A stretch of DNA of 64,000 nt from assembly GCF_038096175.1 (NCBI RefSeq), contig NZ_CP151099.1:4693484-4757483 (forward strand), written 5' to 3'. The position numbers and the translations under genes were made by a program. Of the stretch, positions 26,306-35,788 are shown piece by piece (positions within the stretch are counted from its first letter, which is position 1; each line of letters opens with the position of its first letter). The notes below the pieces were generated by a model. The model was not told the origin of the DNA, did not search any database, and worked only from the letters and a program-made list of their open reading frames with translations. The DNA comes from Nostoc sp. UHCC 0302. Its GTDB lineage: Bacteria > Cyanobacteriota > Cyanobacteriia > Cyanobacteriales > Nostocaceae.

Positions 26306-26923
26306 GTGCAAATTCCACATTTTCCCGAAGCTAATCATCCCCTAGTTAAGTCGCTGTTTCATGAAACTGACAATGAACTACTGACTCTATTTCAGCGCCA
26401 TCCAGAGGTCGGTAAGTATTTTACGGTGATTTTTTGCCGCTATAGCCCGATAGTGTACACTTTGATTCGGCATTCGGCGCGATCGCCTGTGCAAGCAGAT
26501 TATCTGTTTGCCCTCACTTGGCGGCATATCTACTACGAACTTGGTGGACTAAATTTAACTAGCCCTCAATCAGGGGAAGAAACCCTAACCCTGCAAAATT
26601 GGTTAATCAACGTGACAGCTTTCTGTATTAACGAAATTCAACTACCACCCACAGAAGCAATTCATTATTCTCTGCAAGCGACTTCGCCGCCGCTATGGTG
26701 TTATGTAGAACAAGCATTAGACCAATTTCCAGCAGTTTTACGCTTGATAGTGTTGATGGCTCAAACCTTCCACTGGAGTGAAACTAGAATCGCTGCTTAC
26801 CTACAAGCAGAAGGTGAAACGATCACCCCTATTGAAGTAGCAAATTTTATTCAAGAAGGCTATCGTATGCTAGAAGATAAATTACCCGCAGATATTCGCG
26901 CTATTTACTTGGGTGAAGATTGA
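26306..26923 (+). CDS. Sigma-factor-like (ECF-type) protein, divergent
   Basis: A 205-residue protein starting at GTG. The layout resembles an ECF sigma factor: region-2-like RYSPIVYTLIRHSARSPVQADYLFALTWRHIYYEL, a linker, then a region-4-like part FPAVLRLIVLMAQTFHWSETRIAAYLQAEGE...VANFIQEGYRMLEDKLP, corresponding to 'LP..LR.v..L....w...eIA..L' and the 'v...l..G...Lr' helix. The match is distant, so it may be a degenerate sigma factor or a sigma-like regulator. The upstream region has a small inverted repeat TGAGACTATGAGTCTCA (about 26258-26274) that could bind a regulator. Confidence 0.5.
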   Translation: MQIPHFPEANHPLVKSLFHETDNELLTLFQRHPEVGKYFTVIFCRYSPIVYTLIRHSARSPVQADYLFALTWRHIYYELGGLNLTSPQSGEETLTLQNWLINVTAFCINEIQLPPTEAIHYSLQATSPPLWCYVEQALDQFPAVLRLIVLMAQTFHWSETRIAAYLQAEGETITPIEVANFIQEGYRMLEDKLPADIRAIYLGED

Positions 26924-27079
26924 GGTCAATCACACCTTAAGTATAATTGCGTATATTGCTTGTTTTTTAATTGAGAAATTAAAACTTCTTCTTAGACCTT
27001 CTACTTAAACCCGAAACTCCAAGGGTAAGTTTTATGAAACAACGCTATATATTGCCAAGGCATTCCATTTTAGATAGGG

Positions 27080-27114
27080 ACTGGGTACTGGGTACTAGGT
27101 ACTGGGTATTAGGA
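27080..27114. repeat. Heptamer tandem repeat (ACTGGGT)n
   Basis: Five 7-base units: ACTGGGT, ACTGGGT, ACTAGGT, ACTGGGT, ATTAGGA. This is an STRR of the Nostocales type. It is open in the frame of the following TPR gene and would encode DWVLGTRYWVLG if the far-upstream ATG were used, which argues for the downstream start. Confidence 0.75.
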
Positions 27115-27159
27115 AAAATCCAGTTTCAGTTCATAGTACAAGCCCCTGAATTTCTTTAT

Positions 27160-28215
27160 ATGGTTCCTAATCTCCAGTTATCCACGCAGCGCTTTGATAA
27201 ATTCCAGTTTTGCACCTTTTACCTTTTACTGCTCACTTTCCTGCTAAGTCCCATAGCAGCAGGTGCAGTTGATATTACGCAACAACTCCACCGTCCTTTA
27301 AATAGTTCGGTTGGACGGCAGCTAAGAGATGAAGCAGACAGTTTACTAAATATCGGTGAACAGCAGTACAAATCAGGATATCCCGATAAAACAATTGCTT
27401 CTGGTTTGCAGGCATTAGAAATTTATCACTCAATCGGGGATGTCAAAGCACAAGGTCTGACTTACAATTTGCTTGCTAAAGCTTATGTCCAACAAGGTCG
27501 GCTCAAAGAGGCAGATGATGCTTTACGCCGAGGATTAGCGATCGCTCGTGATACTCAAGACTTTCAATCTCAGATTTTTTTACTCAATAACATTGGTACA
27601 TTTTTACTGCAACAGGGCGAAACTCCTGCTGCTGGTAAGACTTTAGAGGAAGCACTGACAATTGCTCACAATGTTAAAAATATTGAAGGAGAAGGGCTGT
27701 CTTTGAGTAATTTAGGTTTGGTTGCTGCCAGGGAGAGAGATTATAACAAAGCAATTAAATTGTATGAAAATGCTTTAATTTTCCGTCGTCAAACTGGTAA
27801 TACCATTGCCCAAGCAAATACTCTAAATAATTTGGGTGACGCCTACCTAGCATCTGGAAATTATCAGGATACAATTGGCAGCTATGGTGCGGCATTGCGG
27901 ATAGCTAAAACCAATAGCGATCGCCCCAATCAATTACGAGCAATTGATGGCTTAGTCACAGCTCACACCGTTGTAAAACGCTATGAACGTGCCTTTGATT
28001 TACTAGAACAGCGTTTGGCGCTCGCTAACGAATTACAAAATTTGCACGAAGAATTGAAATCTTTCGAGTCTTATGCACAGTTGTACGAGCAAGTGGGTAA
28101 TTATCCAACTGCCCGCAATTTTTACGAAAGAGCAATTACACTGGCGCGGCGATTAGAAGACAGCAAACGTGAAGTATTTTTGCTCAACAGGCTCACTAAA
28201 ATCCAGAAGCGCTAA
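27160..28215 (+). CDS. Secreted tetratricopeptide-repeat protein
   Basis: A 351-residue protein with a signal peptide (about 1-38; FYLLLLTFLLSPIAAGA) and seven or so TPR units from about residue 60, such as KAQGLTYNLLAKAYVQQGRLKEADDALRRGLAIA and AQANTLNNLGDAYLASGNYQDTIGSYGAALRIA. The frame is open back to 27034, but that part reads through a heptamer repeat array, so the ATG at 27160 was chosen. The units are 40 residues long, as in kinesin-light-chain-like TPRs, and differ from the 46-residue units of the TPR-CHAT protein. It is likely a periplasmic scaffold; no enzymatic domain is present. Confidence 0.8.
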   Translation: MVPNLQLSTQRFDKFQFCTFYLLLLTFLLSPIAAGAVDITQQLHRPLNSSVGRQLRDEADSLLNIGEQQYKSGYPDKTIASGLQALEIYHSIGDVKAQGLTYNLLAKAYVQQGRLKEADDALRRGLAIARDTQDFQSQIFLLNNIGTFLLQQGETPAAGKTLEEALTIAHNVKNIEGEGLSLSNLGLVAARERDYNKAIKLYENALIFRRQTGNTIAQANTLNNLGDAYLASGNYQDTIGSYGAALRIAKTNSDRPNQLRAIDGLVTAHTVVKRYERAFDLLEQRLALANELQNLHEELKSFESYAQLYEQVGNYPTARNFYERAITLARRLEDSKREVFLLNRLTKIQKR

Positions 28216-28239
28216 AGTTAGTTGAAATTATTTAGTCAT

Positions 28240-28273
28240 GAGCCAAGAGTTTTTGACTTTTAACTCTTGGCTC
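28240..28273. terminator. Bidirectional hairpin between convergent genes
   Basis: GAGCCAAGAGTT pairs with AACTCTTGGCTC (perfect 11-12 bp stem, loop about 10 bases, 28240-28273). It is centred between the TPR gene (ends 28215) and the convergent gene ending at 28285. Confidence 0.65.
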
Positions 28274-28284
28274 TGGACTCTGGA

Positions 28285-28932
28285 CTAATTTAACAACACT
28301 GCACCATTTTGTTGAATCCGCATCGCACCTCTGTCTTTGCCTACATTAGTTGCTTCTTTCAATCTCACTTCTAACATTCCTGGTTCTGAAGACGGTTGTG
28401 GAGTTACAGTCAGTAATCCGCCATCCTCACGTTGAAATGTGACTGTTACTGGTGCGCTTAAATTTTGCAGCATTACATCTGACTTACCTGTTAGCGATCG
28501 CGGTGGTGTATCACCAATGACTTCATAAGTGATACTAGCCGCAGTCTCATTCACTAACTTGACAGTAACTTTACCATTTGAGAGGGCGATGGTTGCGCTA
28601 GGTGTTTGTGCTGGTTCAGTTGCTGATGGTTGGGGTGTAGTTGTAGTGGTAGTAGGAACCTGTGGGCTTACTGTTACTGGTGCTGTTTGAGTAGAAGATG
28701 CCCCTCGTGCATCCCGCTGTTGAGTGAAAGCATTAGGAGGACATCCCTGCGGTACTAAAACCTGAGTATTATGTGGAGGTTCGTAGAAAATTCGGGGACA
28801 GGGATTAACTCCAGCAGTTCTTTGCTGTGCTGAAGCTGCTAGAGGAATTGCTGGTACACTAATTAGTAATCCTCCACAAATAGCACCGAGTAACTCAGCT
28901 GATTTGCGTAACTTTAGATAACCATTATTCAT
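28285..28932 (-). CDS. Secreted protein of unknown function
   Basis: A 215-residue protein with a signal peptide (about 1-35, cleavage near ASAQQ). It has a Cys pair (PCPRIFYEPP and QGCPPN), a Thr/Pro/Gln-rich linker (about 80-112), and a beta-rich C-terminal domain (TIALSNGKVTVKLVNETAASITYEVIGDTPPRSL onward). I recognise no Pfam family with confidence. The Thr/Pro linker suggests an extended tether between two extracellular domains. It is a probable periplasmic or cell-surface protein. Confidence 0.7.
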   Translation of the reverse strand: MNNGYLKLRKSAELLGAICGGLLISVPAIPLAASAQQRTAGVNPCPRIFYEPPHNTQVLVPQGCPPNAFTQQRDARGASSTQTAPVTVSPQVPTTTTTTPQPSATEPAQTPSATIALSNGKVTVKLVNETAASITYEVIGDTPPRSLTGKSDVMLQNLSAPVTVTFQREDGGLLTVTPQPSSEPGMLEVRLKEATNVGKDRGAMRIQQNGAVLLN

Positions 28933-29158
28933 TGTTTACTTCCTGAGATAATGTCTAAAATTGCTTTGCTTTGACATATTTCACAGCAGGTTAATTAAAG
29001 CAAAGCAAAAATTAATTTGCCTGCTGTACATAATCTTAGCTTTTAGAAAATTAGAAATTATTAATTACAGATTAACGAGTAAAGATAAACTCTTACATCT
29101 CACTAAAGAATTTAAAACTACTAACTTTAGATATATATTTTTAACCTATACCATATAT

Positions 29159-29196
29159 TTATAAGTGAGGAGTTAAATTTATTCCCTCACTTATAA
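29159..29196. terminator. Hairpin downstream of the DUF2267 gene
   Basis: TTATAAGTGAGG (29159-29170) and CCTCACTTATAA (29185-29196) form a perfect 12-bp stem, 13 bases beyond the minus-strand stop at 29209. A T-rich run is weak on the minus strand, so termination is likely but not certain. Confidence 0.6.
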
Positions 29197-29208
29197 CCAC
29201 ATAAATTA

Positions 29209-29706
29209 TTAAGCTTCTTCCCAAAGTTGGCGCACTCTGTCAGGTAACCAGCTAGCAATTTCCTGAATTCTTTCTGACGATAATTCGTCTTTAGTAGCAG
29301 AAAAAACTGCTTTAACTACCTGTTCCCGGTCTACATTAGGTTGCATTGGACTTTCGTTTGCTACCCGAAATAGAAAGCGATCGCTATCAATTTTAAAGAT
29401 GCCTGGGCCTTGCCAAGGTGGACGCACCCGGCTTAGGAAAGCTACAATCGGATTTGTATCGTGCCACAAGTCGGCAATTTCCATTTCCAGCGCTTTATCA
29501 TCAGTTGCTACAGCTGTTTCAGCCGGTTTGTGCAGTTCTGCCTCTACTCTGTCGGCAGCTTCTGTAGTCATCAAGTCGCGCATCACTCGGAATACCACTT
29601 CGGTTATATCCCTAGCGTCGTAAAGATCGGCTATACCACTCTTCTGTTGAACCTTTTCCAAAAATGGTATATCTTTTTCTTTGATTTCACTGGTAGAAGT
29701 TGGCAT
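29209..29706 (-). CDS. DUF2267 family protein
   Basis: A 165-residue soluble protein. The two DUF2267 halves are visible: FLEKVQQKSGIADLYDARDITEVVFRVMRDLMTTEAADRVEAEL and REQVVKAVFSATKDELSSERIQEIASWLPDRVRQLW. The middle (PPWQGPGIFKIDSDRFLFRVAN) is longer than in short members. The family is alpha-helical and of unknown function. Some members are stress-induced (family knowledge, not shown here). The gene is monocistronic with a terminator-like hairpin downstream. Confidence 0.85.
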   Translation of the reverse strand: MPTSTSEIKEKDIPFLEKVQQKSGIADLYDARDITEVVFRVMRDLMTTEAADRVEAELHKPAETAVATDDKALEMEIADLWHDTNPIVAFLSRVRPPWQGPGIFKIDSDRFLFRVANESPMQPNVDREQVVKAVFSATKDELSSERIQEIASWLPDRVRQLWEEA

Positions 29707-29934
29707 CTAAGCCCTCCGAAATATTTTTATTAATGCATTATGGTTGTAGTAAATTTCGCCAAACAAAAATAAACTAACAGTGTGTATAGCTAATCAGGAT
29801 AAGTTATAGTACTAGCTATATCAAACTGTTAGAATGTGAGTTGATGGCTCAAGTCTTCAACCTTTCAAAATTAGAGTAATATTTAAAAATCAACCTCTGC
29901 ATCTGCCAGGGGAAACAATTGTTGAATTTAGAAT

Positions 29935-31398
29935 TTAAGACTCTAGAGTTATTGGTAAAGTAACGGTGAATGTGGTTCCTTTACCAAGGGTGCTTTCAAC
30001 TTGAATTTGACCTTGATGATGTTCGACAATAGCTTGAGCGATCGCTAATCCCAATCCTGAACCAGTAGTATTTTCTGTAGTTGTGTTTTCAATTTTATGA
30101 GTACGTGCCGGATCTACCCGGTAAAAGCGGTCAAATAAGTGTGGTAGTGACTCCGTTGGAATACCAATTCCACTATCACTCACCTTAATTTGTAAATAGG
30201 CACTGCTGTAACGAATTCTAGAGACGCGATTTATTCCTTCTATTCGTGCTAATTTTACATTCACCCGTCCACCTATAGGGGTATATCGTAAGGCATTACC
30301 AATCAAATTTGTGAACAGTCGGATTAGTTCATCCCAGTTGCCTACAAGTGTAAACCAATTGTCAAGTAATTCAGGGCTGATTTCCCAGTTAGGAGGATCA
30401 ATTAAGTCTAAAGAAAGGGTGATTTCTTTTTCAGTAGCTAATAGTTGTTGTTCTTCAACAACTTCCATAAGTAAAGCGTCTAGTGGACAATCTGAAAAGA
30501 CATTTTTGCTAATACCACTATCTTGTCGGGCTAGGAACAGCAAGTCATTAACTAACTTACCCAAGCGTTGCGTTAATCGTTCCACCACTTTTAAATGTTG
30601 CCGATACTGTAGAGAATCAGTAGCTTCTGTCTGTGCTAATTCCAAATCAGCAAGGGCAACTTGCACATTAGTTTGAATCAAAGTAATCGGACTTCTAAGT
30701 TCATGAGAAGCATCGGCAGTAAATTGTTTGAGGCGTTGATAAGACTCGCCTACAGGTTCCATTGCTTTACCTGAAAGAAACCAACCACTCGCAGCCACTG
30801 AAAGCAGCATTAATCCAGTACCTAGTGCCAAATCTAAAATCAACTGTCGGCTAGGTTTGGTAACTTCAAACCAGGGATGGCTAACACGCAGATATCCCAA
30901 AACCAGCCGTCCGACTTCTACGCGCTGTGTGACTTGTCGCAATAATAGTGCTGAATCTTGAGTGAGAAGTTTATCATCTCCCGTTCTTACCCTCTGTTCC
31001 CTAACTACGCGCACAGTTTCACCAGTGCGATTGGCACGAATAGGGATATTGAGGGGTTGGGATAGAGTTGACCAGAGTAATTCACCGGTTGGGCTAAACC
31101 ATTCTAGGTCGATGTGGTCATCTTCTACAGCGTCAGTATTGTTGCGAAAACTGGCTTCGACATTAATACGGAATTTATCAGCGTCGGAATTAACTGGTTC
31201 AATTACAAGCGAAGACGCGCAGGGACTTGTCGTTAGACATCGCTCAACTATTTCCACTACATGATTAAGAGTATCGTCAATTCGCTCAATTAATGTACTA
31301 CGGACATATAAATAAACGCCGCTAGCGAACACTAGTAGTAACACTGCTGTAACAGTAGTGTACCAAAGAGCAAGACGGCGACGAGTAGCTTGAAACAT
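29935..31398 (-). CDS. Membrane sensor histidine kinase (orphan)
   Basis: A 487-residue two-component sensor. Membrane segments at about 11-31 and 185-208 flank a 150-residue periplasmic sensor with a Cys pair (Cys54, Cys60). Then come a HAMP-like linker, the H box FTADASHELRSPITL (phospho-acceptor His232), an N box LFTNLIGNALRYTP, G1 VSDSGIGIP, and G2 GSGLGLAIAQ. It is a complete, probably active kinase of the EnvZ/OmpR-partner type, resembling cyanobacterial RppB-like sensors. No response regulator gene is adjacent: upstream is 620 bases of non-coding DNA, downstream is the DUF2267 gene. The signal is unknown. Confidence 0.92.
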   Translation of the reverse strand: MFQATRRRLALWYTTVTAVLLLVFASGVYLYVRSTLIERIDDTLNHVVEIVERCLTTSPCASSLVIEPVNSDADKFRINVEASFRNNTDAVEDDHIDLEWFSPTGELLWSTLSQPLNIPIRANRTGETVRVVREQRVRTGDDKLLTQDSALLLRQVTQRVEVGRLVLGYLRVSHPWFEVTKPSRQLILDLALGTGLMLLSVAASGWFLSGKAMEPVGESYQRLKQFTADASHELRSPITLIQTNVQVALADLELAQTEATDSLQYRQHLKVVERLTQRLGKLVNDLLFLARQDSGISKNVFSDCPLDALLMEVVEEQQLLATEKEITLSLDLIDPPNWEISPELLDNWFTLVGNWDELIRLFTNLIGNALRYTPIGGRVNVKLARIEGINRVSRIRYSSAYLQIKVSDSGIGIPTESLPHLFDRFYRVDPARTHKIENTTTENTTGSGLGLAIAQAIVEHHQGQIQVESTLGKGTTFTVTLPITLES

Positions 31399-32021
31399 AT
31401 TGCAATCAAAAACCTACTATTGATAACTATCTATATAGTCATCCTATTTTATTTATAAGAGTTGAAAGTATATAAACTAATCGCTAATCGTCATTTATTT
31501 TTCTAGAATTATCTGCTTGTAGTAAAGACTTAAGCCCTGATTTTATGCAACTTGAATCTTCATTAGCTTACATAGGTATAGCGATCGCAAATCAAGCCCC
31601 TTGCTTTGTCAAGACAGAAAATGGTAAGTAGAGCATAATATTTTATACTAAAAGTTTTTTCAATTTTTAAAACAACTCTGTTTATTATTTAAGTATATTT
31701 ACGGTGGTATTCCTTTTTAAAGGGGAGTTAAATTCTATGTGCAGTAAACCTTAAAGGAGAAAGCTTAAAGGACAATAAAAGTTTAGTAAAGGTATATAAT
31801 TTACGATTTTTAATATTGCACTTTTGATAATTCACACACAACAATTTAATTACAAAAGTAAACAGCATATTTCTCAAGGCTTGCATCTTCAGGATATCAG
31901 CTAAATAATTTGCCAGAAATAATAAAAATTTTGTGGTTAATTAACTGCAAATAACTTGCATTGCTAGGGTACTTCGCAGCCAATATTTTTGTTGTGGTTT
32001 TATATAAAAGAATAAATAGAT
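31399..32021. other. Intergenic region between divergent sensor kinase and surface-repeat protein
   Basis: About 620 AT-rich bases with one HIP1 site (about 31581) and no coding frame. It contains promoters for both flanking genes. No operator-like palindrome stands out. Confidence 0.45.
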
Positions 32022-34754
32022 ATGCCAACTTATTCAGGATTTTCTGATCCAGAAAGTACAACAGCCACAGCTTTAGACACTACATCTTCATCTTATATTA
32101 ACGGTTCGCTCACCAGCACAATCAATACATTTCAAAACTCCATTGGCGGCTCTGACTTTATTGATACCTATAAATTTACTGTTAGCAGTTCCAGCATTGT
32201 TAACTTAAACTTAGATGGCTTGAGTAGTAATGCTGATTTGTATTTACTCAACAGTACTGGTGGGACTATTACTAAATCTGCTCAGTCAGGTAATACATCA
32301 GAATCAATTCGTACCTCTCTAGTTGCTGGCACATACTACGCTCAGGTTTTCGATTCAGCAAGCAACACAAATTATAATCTCAGCTTTTCATCTGATCCCA
32401 TCCTAGATAGTGGAAGATTAACTTTTGACAATGCAATTAACACTGCATACACTATTCCTACACCACTAAGTATCAGCAACCTCAACTACAGTACAACTGA
32501 TTTTGTGGGAGAGCAAAATGGGATTACAGATAGTAGTGTAATTCAAGATGTTAGAGACTTTTACAAAGTTGACTTAGCAAGCAACGGCACACTCAATATT
32601 ACACTCAATGGTCTAACAGCCGATGCTAATCTGGTGTTGCTGAAGGCTGGCCCAACAGTCATTCAATCATCTAATCAAATCGGCACAACATCAGAATCTA
32701 TAGTTACTAGCAGTCTTGCCCAAGGTTCGTATTACATTCAGGTGTATGCAAATACAAAAAATGTTACTAACTATAATTTGCAAGTTGCCTTTACACCAGA
32801 CCAAGTAGACAATGCTGGCAATACACTAGCAGCAGCGCGAAATATCACCACTCTCCCTTCAACTTTCTCAGACTTTGTAAATTCCTCTGACAATCTAGAT
32901 TACTACCGTCTAGATTTAACGACTTTGACAAATTCTGATGCATTAGTTGATATTTCCTTAAAACCAACAAGTGCAAATGCGGATTTACAACTGCTAGATA
33001 GTTCTGGTTATGGAGTTCAATCTTCCCAGCAGTTAGGAACTGCTACAGATGCAATCAGGCGTAGCTTAAAAGCTGGTGTATATTACATTTTAGTAACTCC
33101 TGGTACAGGCTCTGCAACTAACTACGATCTCAGCATATCTGCCACGCCGATAGCCGCAGACCAAGCTCCTAACACCGAGAATACAGCCAAGAATATTGGC
33201 ACTTTAAATGCTTCTCAAAGCTTAAATGAGTTTGTCGGCAACATCGATACTGATGATTACTATACTTTTAGCCTCAATAGAAGTAGTCTATTCAGTCTTA
33301 ATCTCAGTAATTTGTCTGATAACGCAGATGTGCAACTGATTAACAGCAATCGTGTTGTATTTCAATCATCTGCCAACACAGGAACAGTAAATGAAACTAT
33401 TAACATTAACCTGAGTGCAGGTAGTTATTTCGTTCGGGTCTACACATCTGGTTTAGCTAACACCTTCTATAACTTAAGCTTGTCTGCTACTCAACAAACT
33501 CAGATGTTTGACCTGAATCAAGGGACTAACGGTTCGAGTCCTGACAATTTAACAGCATGGGGTAACACTTTGTACTTTACTGCCAATGATGGTAGCACTG
33601 GCTCCCAGTTGTTGAAGAGCGGCGGCACTGTAGCCAACACTACCCGCATCACTAATATTAATCCTGGCAGTTTCAACCCAGCTAATCTGACCGTCTTGAA
33701 CAACAAGCTGTATTTCACTGCCAATGATGGTACGAAAGGTACAGAAGTTTGGGTATACGACGGCACTCAAGCCCGAATAGTAAGTGACATTAATCCTAAC
33801 TCTGGCAGTTCCAATCCAAGTAATCTGACTGTCGTGGGTAGCAACCTGTTTTTTACTGCTGACGATGGCACAAACGGTAGAGAAGTTTGGGTCTATGACG
33901 GTACACAAGTTCGTCTAGTGAAAGACATTTACTCTGGTAGCAAAAGTTCCAGCCCAACCAATCTTACTGCCGTTAACGGCAAGCTTTACTTTACAGCCAC
34001 TGACCCCAGTAATGGTACTGAGCTTTGGGTAAGCGACAGTACTAATAGTGGAACCCAAGTAATTGACATCAGACCAGGATCACTTGGCTCATCTCCTGCC
34101 AACCTTACCACTCTTGGCAGCAGGCTCTACTTCACTGCTAACGATGGCACTAGTGGATATGAAGTATGGAAGTACGATGCTGGAGTAGCTAGTGTGGTTA
34201 AAGATGTTACGCCTGGTAATAATAGCGTAGCACCGAGCTATCTAACACCAGTTGGCAATAACCTGTACTTTGTGAAGTATGGCAATGACTTTAAGCCAGA
34301 ACTATGGAAGACTGATGGTACTTCTAACGGCACAATCAGAGTTAAGAACGATACTACTCAAGCACCAAATATTGGTTTTGGTGCATCTAATTTGACTGCC
34401 GTTGGCAATGCTCTTTACTTCATCGCTCCTGATAATGCAACTGGTCTGGAACTATGGAAAACTGACGGTACTGATGCCAACACAGGACTAGTTAAAGATA
34501 TTTGGGTCGGTTCCGACCCCAACAACAGTATTCCCCAAAGTCTCATCAATTTTAATGGCTCCCTGTATTTTGCAGCTTCTGATAGTAGCAACAGAGAAGT
34601 ATGGAGCAGCGACGGCACAGCTTTAGGTACGAGCAAGGTTAGCAATATTTATGCCAATGGCAATGCTGATCCTGCCAAGCTAACTGTCGTTGGTACAAGG
34701 CTGTTCTTTACCGCCACGAATGGGACTAACGGAACAGAGTTATGGGTGATTTAA
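32022..34754 (+). CDS. Large PPC-domain and 'ELWxxDGT' repeat surface protein
   Basis: A 910-residue protein. The N-terminal half has four pre-peptidase C-terminal (PPC)-like beta domains (about 15-125, 150-255, 265-375, 385-490), each with a D-x-Y-x-F/D-Y-Y core and YYIQVY/YNLSFS-type strands. The C-terminal half (about 495-910) has nine repeats of the type NLT-x-[VG]-x-x-LYFTA-x-DG-x-x-G-x-ELW-x-x-DGT, predicted to be a beta-propeller-like array that may bind calcium or sugars. There is no classical signal peptide (it starts MPTYSGFSDPES), so it may leave by a type I or other route. It precedes the chaperone-usher-like cluster by 177 bases and could be a partner adhesin (inference). Confidence 0.8.
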   Translation: MPTYSGFSDPESTTATALDTTSSSYINGSLTSTINTFQNSIGGSDFIDTYKFTVSSSSIVNLNLDGLSSNADLYLLNSTGGTITKSAQSGNTSESIRTSLVAGTYYAQVFDSASNTNYNLSFSSDPILDSGRLTFDNAINTAYTIPTPLSISNLNYSTTDFVGEQNGITDSSVIQDVRDFYKVDLASNGTLNITLNGLTADANLVLLKAGPTVIQSSNQIGTTSESIVTSSLAQGSYYIQVYANTKNVTNYNLQVAFTPDQVDNAGNTLAAARNITTLPSTFSDFVNSSDNLDYYRLDLTTLTNSDALVDISLKPTSANADLQLLDSSGYGVQSSQQLGTATDAIRRSLKAGVYYILVTPGTGSATNYDLSISATPIAADQAPNTENTAKNIGTLNASQSLNEFVGNIDTDDYYTFSLNRSSLFSLNLSNLSDNADVQLINSNRVVFQSSANTGTVNETININLSAGSYFVRVYTSGLANTFYNLSLSATQQTQMFDLNQGTNGSSPDNLTAWGNTLYFTANDGSTGSQLLKSGGTVANTTRITNINPGSFNPANLTVLNNKLYFTANDGTKGTEVWVYDGTQARIVSDINPNSGSSNPSNLTVVGSNLFFTADDGTNGREVWVYDGTQVRLVKDIYSGSKSSSPTNLTAVNGKLYFTATDPSNGTELWVSDSTNSGTQVIDIRPGSLGSSPANLTTLGSRLYFTANDGTSGYEVWKYDAGVASVVKDVTPGNNSVAPSYLTPVGNNLYFVKYGNDFKPELWKTDGTSNGTIRVKNDTTQAPNIGFGASNLTAVGNALYFIAPDNATGLELWKTDGTDANTGLVKDIWVGSDPNNSIPQSLINFNGSLYFAASDSSNREVWSSDGTALGTSKVSNIYANGNADPAKLTVVGTRLFFTATNGTNGTELWVI
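33530..34754 (+). repeat. Nine tandem 'LYFTAxDG..ELW' repeats within the surface protein
   Basis: Nine units of about 45-55 residues, marked by NLTAWGNTLYF, NLTVLNNKLYF, NLTVVGSNLFF, NLTAVNGKLYF, NLTTLGSRLYF, YLTPVGNNLYF, NLTAVGNALYF, SLINFNGSLYF and KLTVVGTRLFF. Unlike the TPR-CHAT repeats, the spacing is irregular and the units are diverged, so this is an older array. Confidence 0.8.
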
Positions 34755-34931
34755 ACAGGAGGTGATTGTAAAAAACATCGGCCAGATTGAATAGGTTACA
34801 GGTTCATTGAAGTCTAGACAACTTCTAGGCAAACCTCAAAGGCATTGGTTTGCTAAATAGAGACTACTAAATTCTAATAACAGTCAAAACAGACTGACAC
34901 CAATTAAGGAAATGAGGAGCAACTTTCAACT

Positions 34932-35555
34932 ATGAAGAACAAATTTTTCGCGATCGCTGCTAGTATAGTCGCTTTGGGTACTGCTATTACTTCTGCACCA
35001 GCACAGGCTCAGATTTCAGGTACAGCAGCACCTGTAAATCTTAACGTCCAAGTACCTGAAGTACTCTACTTAAAGACTGTTAGTGACATTTATGTGGGTA
35101 TTTCAGCATCTGATCTAGCATCTGGATTGACAGCAACAGGAAGTGGTTTTTATGGCAGTGCTAGCAATAGTGGTACAGTAGGTACTGATCCTACTACTAG
35201 TATACCTGGTACTGGTGTGAATACTTCATCACCATTTGCACGCGCAGGTGTTGGCTCGTTAAACCAGTCATTAACTGGTGTGTATGCAGTATGGTCTAAC
35301 AGCCCGCGTGCAGCCGGAGTTAACATCACTTACAACAAGGACACAGGCTTAACAGGAACGCTTACTGCTGTAGCTCCGGCAATTGGGACAGTAGCATATA
35401 CTATTAATGGATCATCTAACCAAACTGGGAAGGTTCCCAAAGGCTTAGTTGACCCTACTTTTGTTGGTGGAATAGATTTCGCTCTAGACTTGACTAACTC
35501 CACCACCGCAGGTTCATATACTGGCGTAATTACCATAACAGCAGATGCTCCTTAA
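34932..35555 (+). CDS. Secreted pilus-subunit-like protein (major)
   Basis: A 207-residue protein with a clear signal peptide (MKNKFFAIAASIVALGTAITSAPAQAQ). The mature protein is Gly/Ser/Thr-rich and predicted to be beta-structured, without Cys. It ends DLTNSTTAGSYTGVITITADAP, a final strand like the C-terminus of spore-coat-U/archaic pilin subunits (AGxYxxxxxI/V). It is the first gene of the cluster encoding subunit-chaperone-usher-like proteins, so a structural pilin is the best guess. Sequence alone does not fix the family. Confidence 0.6.
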   Translation: MKNKFFAIAASIVALGTAITSAPAQAQISGTAAPVNLNVQVPEVLYLKTVSDIYVGISASDLASGLTATGSGFYGSASNSGTVGTDPTTSIPGTGVNTSSPFARAGVGSLNQSLTGVYAVWSNSPRAAGVNITYNKDTGLTGTLTAVAPAIGTVAYTINGSSNQTGKVPKGLVDPTFVGGIDFALDLTNSTTAGSYTGVITITADAP

Positions 35556-35788
35556 TTAAGGCTAAGGCTATTTAAGTCTTGGTACAAACCTGTAGAAAGT
35601 TTTGCCAATTCAGTTTTAAATAGCGCTTCACTCTAACTTCTCTGATATTTCGGAGAAGATATCTGTCGTGGATATCGCATACACAGAGCAGATTCTTCTC
35701 CTCCCATTTTTCAGACTTCCTTCCCTTTGCCAAGCTTCTAAGTTGAAGACGCTAAAAATAGGCAAATTTGATATCAGCAATCAGCAAT

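Noticed and set aside
30311-30676. 121-codon plus-strand frame inside the sensor kinase
   Set aside because: Opposite-strand shadow of a kinase with complete H, N and G boxes.
33530-33545. GGTTCGAGTCC resembling a tRNA T-loop
   Set aside because: It is inside the coding sequence of the surface-repeat protein and no acceptor or anticodon stem could be paired around it.
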